NCBI GenBank assembly: GCA_023473395.1
Contig: JAMCYO010000010.1
Span: forward strand, 1-36,011
From: Candidatus Martarchaeota archaeon
GTDB taxonomy: Archaea; Micrarchaeota; Micrarchaeia; Micrarchaeales; Micrarchaeaceae
DNA length: 36,011 bases
Direction of reading: 5' to 3'
Below are positions 1-7,065 of this stretch, one piece after another. Positions within the stretch are counted from its first letter, which is position 1. Every line of letters starts with the position of its first letter. The notes below the pieces were generated by a model that had not been told where the DNA came from, ran no database searches, and saw only the letters and a list, made by a program, of their open reading frames with translations. The position numbers and the translations under genes are program-made.

Positions 1-105
1 TGGCTTCCCGTACTCCGTATCAATATCTAGTTCTTCTGGGTTTTCAAAAAGGGAGTATAGACCTGAGCCACCTATTACTCCGAATTCCGCTTGTTTGCCG
101 GTCAT
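1..105 (-). CDS. mtnP: S-methyl-5'-thioadenosine phosphorylase, N-terminal part
   Basis: Phosphorolysis of methylthioadenosine to adenine and methylthioribose-1-phosphate, in the cytoplasmic methionine/purine salvage route. Only the first 35 residues lie in the window; the gene runs off the left edge and is absent from the ORF track. They contain GVIGGSGLY, the glycine-rich phosphate-binding start of the MTAP/PNP family. The ATG at 105 is preceded by AAGGTG, which overlaps the end of the upstream glutamate dehydrogenase gene (11-base gap), so the two are probably one transcript. A related purine nucleoside phosphorylase or MTI phosphorylase cannot be excluded from this fragment. Confidence 0.85.
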   Translation of the reverse strand, partial: MTGKQAEFGVIGGSGLYSLFENPEELDIDTEYGKP

Positions 106-116
106 CGATTGCACCT

Positions 117-1382
117 TTAGTACCAGCCCCTGGCCTTCATTGCTGCCGCAACCCTTGAAACTGCTATTATGTACGCTGCAGTCCTTGGGGTTATCTTTGT
201 GCCCTTGTCGTCGTATTCCTTCTTTGTTGCCATCATATCGGAATAGGATTTCGTTATTATCTTGTCAAGCTTGCTGTATACTTCATCGGCGCTCCAGTAA
301 TAGCCTCCTATGTTCTGCACCCATTCGAAATAAGAACCTATGACACCTCCAGAGTTCACCAGGAAGTCCGGTACGTCAAACACGCCTCTTTCGTGCAGTA
401 TTTTGTCTGCTTCAGGTGTGACTGGGCCGTTGGCGAGCTCAAGCACCAGCTTTGCCTTTATCTTGTCTGCGTTAGCCCCTGTTATCTGGTTTTCTATAGC
501 CGCAGGTATGAGTATGTCTACGTCGCTTTCGAGCAATTGCTCGTTTGTCATCTTTTCCCCTCCTTCGTATCCAGTTACGCTGCCTGTTTCCTTCTTTGCC
601 TTTTCAAGCCTTGACAGGTCAAGCCCATTGGGATCATAGATTGCGCCGTTCGAATCGCTTATGGCCACGACGTTTGAGCCGTAAAGCTTCTTTGACAAGG
701 TATATGCATACATCCCAGCATTCCCGAATCCCTGCACGGCTATCTTTGCCTTCTTTAGGTCTATGCCTAGGGTTTTGGCTGCTTCCCTCATTACGAAAAG
801 CCCGCCCATTGCAGTAGAGTCGTTCCTTCCTTCGCTTCCCCATACTTCCAAAGGCTTTCCTGTTATTGCCCCAAATTCGTTGTGCCTTACTATGTTGCTG
901 TATTCGTCCATCATCCAAGCCATTATCTGCGGTGTTGTGTATACATCAGGAGCAGGTATATCTATTTCTGGGCCCATGAATTTCCCTATAGCCCTTACGT
1001 AGCCCCTTGAAAGCGCCTCGAGCTCCTGCTGCGTCATCGTCTTTGTATCGCATATGATGCCGCCTTTAGCGCCGCCGAAAGGAACGTTTGCTAGCGATAC
1101 TTTCCACGTCATCCATGCGGAAAGCGCCTTTACCGTATCCAAAGTCTCCTTCGGGTGGAACCTTATACCACCTTTTACCGGGCCCCTTGCGTCGTTGTAG
1201 TGTACCCTGAAACCTGTGAATACTTTTACCTTGCCGTCATGCATCCTTACCGGGATGTTTACTACAAGCGTTTTCATCGGCTCCCTTAGTATTGCGTGAG
1301 CCTGCTCGTCCAAACCCATTACCGATGCAGCTTCGTCGAGCTGTTGTTGCGCTATCTTGAAAGGATTCAATTCTTCTGCCAT
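117..1382 (-). CDS. gdhA: Glutamate dehydrogenase
   Basis: Reversible oxidative deamination of glutamate to 2-oxoglutarate and ammonia, linking amino-acid and central carbon metabolism. The 421 residues match the usual length of hexameric archaeal/bacterial enzymes. Visible are the substrate-binding GPVKGGIRFHP (about residues 67-77), the catalytic-lysine segment PFGGAKGGI (Lys106), PAPDVYTT, and the Rossmann motif VQGFGNAG near residue 217. NAD versus NADP use is not decided here. The ATG at 1382 has GGTG with a five-base spacer. MTA phosphorylase follows in the same direction. Isocitrate dehydrogenase, also in this window, would supply its 2-oxoglutarate. Confidence 0.97.
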   Translation of the reverse strand: MAEELNPFKIAQQQLDEAASVMGLDEQAHAILREPMKTLVVNIPVRMHDGKVKVFTGFRVHYNDARGPVKGGIRFHPKETLDTVKALSAWMTWKVSLANVPFGGAKGGIICDTKTMTQQELEALSRGYVRAIGKFMGPEIDIPAPDVYTTPQIMAWMMDEYSNIVRHNEFGAITGKPLEVWGSEGRNDSTAMGGLFVMREAAKTLGIDLKKAKIAVQGFGNAGMYAYTLSKKLYGSNVVAISDSNGAIYDPNGLDLSRLEKAKKETGSVTGYEGGEKMTNEQLLESDVDILIPAAIENQITGANADKIKAKLVLELANGPVTPEADKILHERGVFDVPDFLVNSGGVIGSYFEWVQNIGGYYWSADEVYSKLDKIITKSYSDMMATKKEYDDKGTKITPRTAAYIIAVSRVAAAMKARGWY

Positions 1383-1396
1383 TTTTACACCTTGAA

Positions 1397-1414
1397 TAGG
1401 AGTAGTTTCTCCTA
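1397..1414. promoter_or_regulatory. Perfect inverted repeat in the gdhA leader
   Basis: TAGGAG and CTCCTA arms are separated by six bases. The repeat covers the predicted transcription start and first leader bases of gdhA, just before its AAGGTG ribosome site. It could be a repressor operator or an RNA hairpin near the start. Seen in sequence; function inferred. Confidence 0.4.
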
Positions 1415-1432
1415 ATCTATTTTTCCAGAAAA

Positions 1433-1441
1433 CTATATAAA
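1433..1441 (-). promoter_or_regulatory. TATA box of gdhA
   Basis: TTTATATAG on the minus strand matches the archaeal TBP site. A start 26 bases downstream would fall near 1411 and give a leader of about 30 bases containing the Shine-Dalgarno and the TAGGAG inverted repeat. Confidence 0.55.
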
Positions 1442-1574
1442 CTTCTTTTAAGTTATGAAGTTATGAAAATAAATATTGAATCGGCGAAAAAATCAGGCTT
1501 ATTATTTCTATCTCAGTAAATGGTCATATTTTGCAAAATACGCCAGTTGCAAAAATTCCGCTAATCAAGTAAGC

Positions 1575-1620
1575 TTTATATATATTATGAGTTCATCTAT
1601 TTAATAGCACTTATAAGGTG
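1575..1620 (+). promoter_or_regulatory. Promoter and ribosome-binding site of the pilin gene
   Basis: TTTATATATATTA at 1575-1587 is a strong TATA box. The expected transcription start near 1605 gives a short leader carrying AAGGTG (1615-1620), seven bases before the pilin ATG at 1628. This supports ATG 1628 as the start and suggests strong expression. Confidence 0.6.
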
Positions 1621-1627
1621 TTAGGAC

Positions 1628-2176
1628 ATGGGAATGAAAAACAAGAAAGCGCAAAGCGCTATGGAATACCTAATGACATACGGTTGGGCAATACTGATTA
1701 TTGCGATAGTGCTGGCGGCACTGTTCTCTCTGGGAATCTTCAGCAGCAGCAGCTTCACAGGAACGACTTGCATAGCAAGCTCAGGATTCCTTTGCAGCTC
1801 TCCGGTTTGGACTAACGGCAACTTCATAGCATCGTTGGGACAGAGCACAGGAACAGGCTGGACTGATGTAATGTTCTTCTTTGTACCTGCTGGGGTATCT
1901 AGCCCTACTGCAGCATTAACTCCGCCAAGTAGCGGCAATGTTTTGATAGCAGCAACAGGCGGCAACTACATAGTAGGAACATCAACAGGGTTTACACCTG
2001 GATCGTCAAGCTTTAGCAGCGGCCAGACAGAGTCGTTTACATTCAACCTTGGAGCAGACGGATTCCCAACAGCACCGGGAACATCGACTACAGGCACGTT
2101 GTGGGTACAGTATACCGTCCCATCAGCAAGCAATTTGCTCTCGCAGATAGCAACGACAACTCTGAAGGAAAGCTGA
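1628..2176 (+). CDS. Type IV pilin-like protein with class III signal peptide
   Basis: The N-terminus KKAQSAMEYLMTYGW followed by about 20 hydrophobic residues is the archaeal QxSxEY class III signal. Prepilin peptidase (EppA/PibD type) would be expected to cut before Gln9, leaving the hydrophobic helix to assemble a pilus or archaellum-like filament. The remaining 145 or so residues are rich in Ser, Thr, Gly and Ala, have two cysteines (about 48 and 56), and probably form the exposed beta domain. It is monocistronic, with its own TATA box and a hairpin/T-tract terminator that starts within its last codons. No assembly ATPase or platform protein is nearby. Adhesive pilus versus archaellin cannot be separated. 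Confidence 0.85.
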   Translation: MGMKNKKAQSAMEYLMTYGWAILIIAIVLAALFSLGIFSSSSFTGTTCIASSGFLCSSPVWTNGNFIASLGQSTGTGWTDVMFFFVPAGVSSPTAALTPPSSGNVLIAATGGNYIVGTSTGFTPGSSSFSSGQTESFTFNLGADGFPTAPGTSTTGTLWVQYTVPSASNLLSQIATTTLKES

Positions 2177-2215
2177 TTAACTCAGCTTTTCTTTTTTTCT
2201 TTTTCTTTTAATTTT
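2169..2215 (+). terminator. Hairpin plus T-tract after the pilin gene
   Basis: AAAGCTGA and TCAGCTTT form a perfect 8-bp stem with loop TTAAC, and the stop codon lies in the left arm. A long run of T broken by single C residues follows directly. It has the form of a bacterial intrinsic terminator; archaeal RNA polymerase also stops at such T-tracts. Confidence 0.75.
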
Positions 2216-2351
2216 ATCGTAGGTAATTAGCTTTGGCTATTCTCAAATGCCAAAAGCTTTTAATCCGTACAATTATTGCGCTGTAATTTCAGAATTAGTT
2301 TATTTGGCGAATGCATTTCCTGAAATCTCGCTTATGGGATGGCCGAATAAG

Positions 2352-3275
2352 TCATTTCTGCAAAGCTGTGAGTTCTTTTTTCATTGACAATACTTGCATT
2401 AGCTCGTTTGCGCTTAAAAGAGGCTTTCGTAGCCTGTCCACGTCGTCTATCGCTATGCGTGGGCATGCGGTATTGACGAACGCGTCGAACTCCATCATGT
2501 TATTGAGGGAGTCGAAGTCGAAAGTGTTTGCGACGACTATCGCTGCGGACAGGCCATCGCTTTCTATTTTCTTTTTCAGTATTTCGGCAAGCCTCATGTT
2601 GTGCTGCCCATTCTTTGTGGTAACCATAATTGCAAAGGAGCTTGCTTTTAGCGAAGAGAGTATTTTGCCCTTGCTCCTTTTCTGGTATGTTTCCCTTAGT
2701 TTGTCTATGAATTCAACCTTGTTATCGAATGGCTCTATTGCCAGAAAGGGCTTTTTTGTATTAAGTACTGCACCCAACGGATGAAATATGCCGCCCCCAA
2801 AGTAGACGTGAGCGTCCACCTTGCTGTCCACGGAGGAAGAGCTCCCTATGTCGCAGCCCAGGATCTGCCCTGGGTGCTTGGCAAAACCAAATGGCTTGCC
2901 TATCAGAACCGTTTTGCCGTTGCTTTCGTAGAAGCGTTTGATTGCTTCCAGCTGGTGAAGATGCTGCACAGTTGTGACCAGGCCTATCGTTTTGAAATCC
3001 TTGAGCAGCTCTAGGGACTTTGGCAAAAGGTCTAATGGTGCGTCTATTTCATACGGTACGTACTCGACGTTGAAGTCCACCTTGTTGAATTCCGCATGGC
3101 CGTAATGGATGAGCTTGTCTACATTAAGATTACGCGCTTCATCCAACGCAAGGTCGCAGGCCCCGAAGTTAGGAGATGCAGATATTATTACCTCGTCGCC
3201 CTTGGCTTCTAGGCTTTTTGCGTATTCGAGGGCTTTCTGCTTGAGCCCCTCTGGAAACTGTATTAGTATTCTCAT
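2352..3275 (-). CDS. dph2: 2-(3-amino-3-carboxypropyl)histidine synthase (diphthamide synthesis)
   Basis: First step of diphthamide formation: an unusual radical enzyme moves the 3-amino-3-carboxypropyl group of SAM to a histidine of elongation factor 2. Three widely spaced cysteines that hold the [4Fe-4S] cluster in archaeal Dph2 are visible in typical contexts: GACD (Cys40), LGCD (Cys141) and NTACPR (Cys271). The 307 residues suit the single-subunit archaeal form. The ORF track begins at a GTG (3284). I prefer the ATG at 3275 because MRILIQFPEG is the usual N-terminus; no good Shine-Dalgarno separates them. L10e upstream appears to be terminated before this gene. Confidence 0.95.
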   Translation of the reverse strand: MRILIQFPEGLKQKALEYAKSLEAKGDEVIISASPNFGACDLALDEARNLNVDKLIHYGHAEFNKVDFNVEYVPYEIDAPLDLLPKSLELLKDFKTIGLVTTVQHLHQLEAIKRFYESNGKTVLIGKPFGFAKHPGQILGCDIGSSSSVDSKVDAHVYFGGGIFHPLGAVLNTKKPFLAIEPFDNKVEFIDKLRETYQKRSKGKILSSLKASSFAIMVTTKNGQHNMRLAEILKKKIESDGLSAAIVVANTFDFDSLNNMMEFDAFVNTACPRIAIDDVDRLRKPLLSANELMQVLSMKKELTALQK

Positions 3276-3299
3276 CAATAACACTGCACGCTGAATTAA

Positions 3300-3330
3300 G
3301 AAAAAGAAATATTTAGCCCTTTTGAAGGGC
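3300..3330 (-). terminator. Hairpin plus T-tract after L10e
   Basis: On the minus strand GCCCTT and AAGGGC form a 6-bp stem with a three-base loop (3316-3330), followed by a T-rich stretch (TTTCTTTTTCTT). It lies 11 bases after the L10e stop and before dph2. Confidence 0.6.
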
Positions 3331-3341
3331 CCGACGCTTAA

Positions 3342-3881
3342 TCAGTTCTGCACTTTTTGTGCCTGCTCCACGTCTACCTTATAAAGGCCCGAGAGCTTCG
3401 AGGACGCCCTTCTGAAGGATTCCCTTACGTGCTGGGCGTTCTTTGCCTTGGTCTTGACCATGAACAGCGGCTGGCCTTCCCTAAGCCTTGCAGCTACGCT
3501 TACCGGCTTGCCGAATGCATGGCTCATTCCCTGGGAAATACGGTCTGCTCCTGCTCCGGTAGCCATCCTGTGCTCCCTTATTATCATGTGCGGATACACA
3601 AGGACCTTGAAGTAGAAGTCCCCCGGCGCAGTAAGCTCCAAGTGCTTGTTTATCATCTGCCTCGCCGATTCTATTGAATTGGATCGCAGCTGTATCGCCT
3701 GCTTGGTCTTGAGCGTGAAAACCGTGTCGAAATCAGGCTTGTCCACGCCCATGTTGAATACCAAAAGGCTAGTATGCGGTTTGGCCCTTATGTAGTTCTT
3801 TCTTGGCTTCTTCTGGGAATACCTAGCCCAAGCTTGGGAGAATATGTACCTGAATGTCCTTGCGGGTCTTAGCCTTGTCAT
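3342..3881 (-). CDS. rpl10e: Large-subunit ribosomal protein L10e (uL16)
   Basis: Component of the 50S subunit near the tRNA acceptor-binding region. Family landmarks are PARTFRYI at the N-terminus, the central YPHMIIREHRMATGAGADR block and FGKPVSVAARL. The 179 residues from ATG 3881 match archaeal L10e. The track begins at a TTG (3899) that would add six residues; I chose the ATG because MTRLRPARTFRYI fits the family start. The gene is divergent from the first ftsZ across 156 bases. Its leader carries a perfect 6-bp hairpin, and a hairpin/T-tract follows the gene. Confidence 0.96.
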   Translation of the reverse strand: MTRLRPARTFRYIFSQAWARYSQKKPRKNYIRAKPHTSLLVFNMGVDKPDFDTVFTLKTKQAIQLRSNSIESARQMINKHLELTAPGDFYFKVLVYPHMIIREHRMATGAGADRISQGMSHAFGKPVSVAARLREGQPLFMVKTKAKNAQHVRESFRRASSKLSGLYKVDVEQAQKVQN

Positions 3882-3911
3882 TATAAACACGTTTTGCAAT
3901 ATTACCTAATG

Positions 3912-3927
3912 CTCTTTAGGAAAAGAG
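3912..3927. promoter_or_regulatory. Hairpin in the predicted L10e leader
   Basis: CTCTTT and AAAGAG arms enclose a four-base loop, 31 bases upstream of the L10e ATG and inside the mRNA leader predicted from the TATA box at 3955-3965. It could be a site for autogenous control of a ribosomal protein mRNA. The repeat is seen; the role is a guess. Confidence 0.35.
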
Positions 3928-3954
3928 ATTAGCGATATTAATTTTGCACAAAAA

Positions 3955-4034
3955 CCTATAAAAAGATTTGGAAATAGAGCAGTATTTAGGATTATCCATA
4001 TAAACTTTAATTGAGATTAGTGATAAAAGGTGTT
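3955..4034. promoter_or_regulatory. Divergent promoters of L10e and the first ftsZ
   Basis: On the minus strand CTTTTTATAGG (3955-3965) is the likely L10e TATA box. On the plus strand CATATAAAC (3997-4005) is the likely ftsZ TATA box, placing its start near 4027. A GGTG Shine-Dalgarno (4029-4032) lies five bases before ATG 4038. GAGATTAG(C/T)GATA occurs twice in the same orientation in this intergenic region, at 3925 and 4013. Confidence 0.5.
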
Positions 4035-4037
4035 TTT

Positions 4038-5090
4038 ATGGAATTTGTAGATAGTGCTTTGAACAACGATCTTGATGACAGTTTATTCAAGGCCAAGATA
4101 GCGGTTTGCGGGCTTGGCGGCGGAGGCAGCAACACAGTGCAAAGAATGGTAAAGCAGGGCATAAAAAGCGCAAGTTTCATAGCAGTCAATACGGATTCCA
4201 AGCATTTAAACAGCTTGGATCCGTCGATAAACAGAATCCTGATAGGCGGGCCGCTGACAAAGGGGCTGGGCGCAGGAGGATTCCCGGAAATGGGTGCGCG
4301 CGCAGCTGAATATTCCAGATCTGATTTGAAAAAGGCTCTTGATGGGTTCAACCTCGTTTTCATATGCGCAGGAATGGGCGGAGGAACAGGAGGCGGGGCT
4401 GCCCCGATAGCGGCAAGCATAGCGAAGGAGAATGGCGCGATAGTGATAGGCATAGTCACGTTCCCATTCAGGCTGGAAAAAGTAAGGCTGCAAGTGGCCA
4501 TGAAAAGCATACAGGAGCTTAGGAAAAACGTCGACACGCTAATAGTCATAGATAACCAGAGGCTCGTGAGCCTTTACCAAAACCTTGCATTGGAACAGGC
4601 TTTCAAGGTTGCAGACGAAGTGGCTTATAGGGCAGTGCGCGGCATAACTGAAACCGTCAATACGCCGAGCTTCATAAACCTGGACTTTGCGGATGTTAAG
4701 GCAGTAATGAACAGCGGTGGCCTTGCCATGATAAGCATAGGCGAAGGCAAGGGGACAAACAAGGTAGAACAGGCAGTTGAAGACACGCTGCGCAACAAGC
4801 TTTTGGACGTAGACTACGACGGCGCCACCGGAGTGCTCATGCATATAACTGGGGGTGAGGACCTCACGTTAGGAGAAGCGAACGAAATCGGGCGCAAGCT
4901 GACCGAGCACATATCCCAGAACGCGAACGTACTTTGGGGCGCGAGGGTAGACCCGGAATACAACGGAAGAATAGAGCTCATAGCGATATTTACCGGGGTA
5001 AAAAGCCCTTCTATATTGGGCAGTGGGGACAGCTACGACCAGGAAAAGGCCGACAGGCCCAGAGATTTCGATGGCATAGGGGAGATATAG
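4038..5090 (+). CDS. ftsZ: Cell division GTPase FtsZ, copy A
   Basis: Tubulin-like GTPase that assembles the division ring. The glycine-rich T1 loop GLGGGGSN (about 25-32), signature GMGGGTGGGAAP (GGGTGGG at 114-120) and the catalytic T7 segment NLDFAD (214-219) are all present, so GTP binding and hydrolysis look intact. The acidic tail ends DFDGIGEI, resembling FtsZ C-terminal peptides that bind SepF-type anchors. The 350 residues suit archaeal FtsZ. ATG 4038 is chosen over the track start (4011) because AAAAGGTGTTTTT precedes it. A disulfide oxidoreductase lies 49 bases downstream with no clear terminator between. It is closer to copy C than to copy B around the signature loop. Confidence 0.96.
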   Translation: MEFVDSALNNDLDDSLFKAKIAVCGLGGGGSNTVQRMVKQGIKSASFIAVNTDSKHLNSLDPSINRILIGGPLTKGLGAGGFPEMGARAAEYSRSDLKKALDGFNLVFICAGMGGGTGGGAAPIAASIAKENGAIVIGIVTFPFRLEKVRLQVAMKSIQELRKNVDTLIVIDNQRLVSLYQNLALEQAFKVADEVAYRAVRGITETVNTPSFINLDFADVKAVMNSGGLAMISIGEGKGTNKVEQAVEDTLRNKLLDVDYDGATGVLMHITGGEDLTLGEANEIGRKLTEHISQNANVLWGARVDPEYNGRIELIAIFTGVKSPSILGSGDSYDQEKADRPRDFDGIGEI

Positions 5091-5139
5091 CGCAAGGAAT
5101 AAGTATTTTAATCCCCAAAATCATGTTTCGGTGATACCA

Positions 5140-5796
5140 ATGGCGATGCTAAACGACGGAGACAGGAAAGTTTTGAAGGAGACGTTAGAAAAAGATATGC
5201 AGGGCGATGTTTCAATTATCTATTTTACCGACAGCAGGGAACGTTGCGAGTACTGCGATGTGAACATGGAAATCCTGAAGGAGCTGAGTGCGCTCGATAG
5301 TAGGATAAAACTGACAGTATATGACATAAACAAGAATGCGAAGGAAGCGAAGCTCTTGGGCGTAGACGCCGCGCCTTCGACGGTAATAGGAGGAAAACGC
5401 ATATACGGGATTATTTACAAGGGTATACCTGCTGGGCACGAATTTTCATCCCTTGTTGGAGACGTGATAGACGCCTCACGCAATAGCACCTCCCTGTCGG
5501 AAAAGACAAAGAAGGCATTGAGCGGCATAAACAAACACGTAGACATAAAGGTTTTCGTGACCCCTACGTGCCCGTGGTGCCCCAAGGCAGTGAGGATTGC
5601 GCACCAGTTCGCAATCGAAAGCAAGTTTATAAGGAGCAGCATGATAGAGGCTTCGGAATTCATGGAACTCGCGCAGAAATATTCCGTAATGGGCGTGCCG
5701 AAGATAGTAATTGACGACAAATACTCATTCGAAGGAGCACAGCCCGAAGAGGTATTCCTAAATTACGTCATGGCTTCCGCGAAAGAGGCGGCATGA
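5140..5796 (+). CDS. Protein disulfide oxidoreductase (glutaredoxin-like, two thioredoxin folds)
   Basis: Cytoplasmic thiol-disulfide exchange protein of the archaeal PDO family. Two thioredoxin-fold units are fused, each with a CxxC: CEYC (Cys36/Cys39) in the first and CPWC (Cys144/Cys147) in the second. Each unit also has a cis-proline loop (APST and GVPK). The 218 residues match the family. The track starts at a GTG (5131), but that GTG lies inside GGTGAT, which I read as the Shine-Dalgarno for ATG 5140. It may be reduced by a thioredoxin reductase encoded elsewhere. It converges with isocitrate dehydrogenase, the two stop codons lying in one palindrome. Confidence 0.93.
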   Translation: MAMLNDGDRKVLKETLEKDMQGDVSIIYFTDSRERCEYCDVNMEILKELSALDSRIKLTVYDINKNAKEAKLLGVDAAPSTVIGGKRIYGIIYKGIPAGHEFSSLVGDVIDASRNSTSLSEKTKKALSGINKHVDIKVFVTPTCPWCPKAVRIAHQFAIESKFIRSSMIEASEFMELAQKYSVMGVPKIVIDDKYSFEGAQPEEVFLNYVMASAKEAA

Positions 5797-5809
5797 AGAA
5801 TTCATGCCG
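5789..5809. repeat. Perfect palindrome spanning two convergent stop codons
   Basis: CGGCATGAA and TTCATGCCG arms (9 bp each) are separated by three bases. The oxidoreductase TGA (5794-5796) and the isocitrate dehydrogenase TGA (5802-5804, minus) lie inside it. Both transcripts would form the same hairpin at their 3' ends. No T-tract follows on either strand. Confidence 0.6.
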
Positions 5810-7031
5810 ACTTTACCGCATCAACGAGGTACTGGGCGAACTCCTTTGTACCAAGTGCGTCAACGCCCATGAACCTTGCTATGTCGGAAGTTACCTTCCG
5901 CTCCTTCATCGCCTTTTCCACCGCTTTTGAAATGAGATCCGCTGCTTCCGTCCAACCCATGAACGTGAGCATCAACTCTCCGGCCTTCAATATTCCCATG
6001 GGGTTTGCGACGTTTTTGCCGGCGTATTTTGGCGCAGTGCCATGGGCCGCTTCGAACATTGCACCGTTGTCGCCGATGTTCGCACCGCCTAGGACGCCTA
6101 TGTCTCCTATAAGCGCGCCACATGCATCCGAAACGTAGTCCCCATTGAGATTGGGCGCAAGTATCACATCATAAAGCTCGGGCTTTGTTATTATCTGCTG
6201 CAGCATGTTGTCGGCTATCCTGTCGTTGAAAAGTATCTTCCCCTCGGGCATCTGGCCGCCGTGCTTTGAATACAGCTCCTCCTCGGTTATTATCTTGTCC
6301 CCGAATTCCTTGGTTGCCACTTCGTAGGCCCAATCCTTAAAGGCCCCCTCAGTGTATTTCATTATGTTGCCCTTGTGCATTACAGTTATCGACTTCCTGT
6401 TGTTGTCTACTGCATACTTTATCGCCATGCGTGTTATCCTCTGTGTTTTTGCCTTGCCTATTGGCTTTATGCCTATCCCTGCATCAGGGTCTATCGTTAT
6501 ATCAAGCGAACTTTTCAGGAATTCGCGTACTTTCTCGGCTTCGGCGCTGTTGTAGGGCCATTCTATGCCTGTATAAATATCGTCGGTATTCTCCCTGAAT
6601 ACGATCATGTCTACCTTTTGCGGGTACTTCAACGGGCTATCCAGGCCTTCTATGTACTTTACCGGCCTTATGTTGGCGTAGAGATCCATAGTAACCCTCA
6701 GCGTCACGTTGAGGGACCTGAAGCCCGAGCCGACCGGAGTCGTGAGGGGCCCCTTGAATATTATACCGTATTTCTTTATTGTTTCGAGCGTATCGTCAGG
6801 AAGACCAGTACCGTATTTCTTCTGCGCTTCTTCCCCAGCGGCGACCTCCAACCAGTTTATCTTCTTCTTGCCGCCATATGCCTTCTCAACCGAAGCGTCT
6901 ATTATCGACTTGGCTGCGGCAGTTATTTCCGGGCCTATCCCGTCTCCGTACGTAAAAGGTATTGTGGGATTGTCCGGGGTTTTCCATCCATCTTTTCCGA
7001 AACTTATGATTCCGTCCTTATTCTCTTCCAT
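5802..7031 (-). CDS. icd: Isocitrate dehydrogenase, NADP-type
   Basis: Oxidative decarboxylation of isocitrate to 2-oxoglutarate. The isocitrate-binding motif SLNVTLR (106-112; its Ser corresponds to the E. coli phosphorylation site), the RENTDDIYTGIE segment and HGTAPKYAGKN are visible. The Lys-Tyr pair of the last motif is the known NADP-preference marker of the E. coli-type enzyme. The 409 residues are full length. ATG 7031 is preferred over the track GTG (7040), because that GTG is part of the AGGTGAATTTT Shine-Dalgarno. Rad50 lies 34 bases upstream in the same direction, so the two may be co-transcribed despite unrelated roles. Confidence 0.96.
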   Translation of the reverse strand: MEENKDGIISFGKDGWKTPDNPTIPFTYGDGIGPEITAAAKSIIDASVEKAYGGKKKINWLEVAAGEEAQKKYGTGLPDDTLETIKKYGIIFKGPLTTPVGSGFRSLNVTLRVTMDLYANIRPVKYIEGLDSPLKYPQKVDMIVFRENTDDIYTGIEWPYNSAEAEKVREFLKSSLDITIDPDAGIGIKPIGKAKTQRITRMAIKYAVDNNRKSITVMHKGNIMKYTEGAFKDWAYEVATKEFGDKIITEEELYSKHGGQMPEGKILFNDRIADNMLQQIITKPELYDVILAPNLNGDYVSDACGALIGDIGVLGGANIGDNGAMFEAAHGTAPKYAGKNVANPMGILKAGELMLTFMGWTEAADLISKAVEKAMKERKVTSDIARFMGVDALGTKEFAQYLVDAVKSA

Positions 7032-7065
7032 AAAATTCACCTAAATATGATATATGATATGCGCT

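Noticed and set aside
2229-2258. Imperfect inverted repeat AGCTTTGGC / GCCAAAAGCT downstream of the pilin terminator
   Set aside because: It has a bulge, no T-tract follows on either strand, and it is about 95 bases beyond the end of dph2; no function can be supported.
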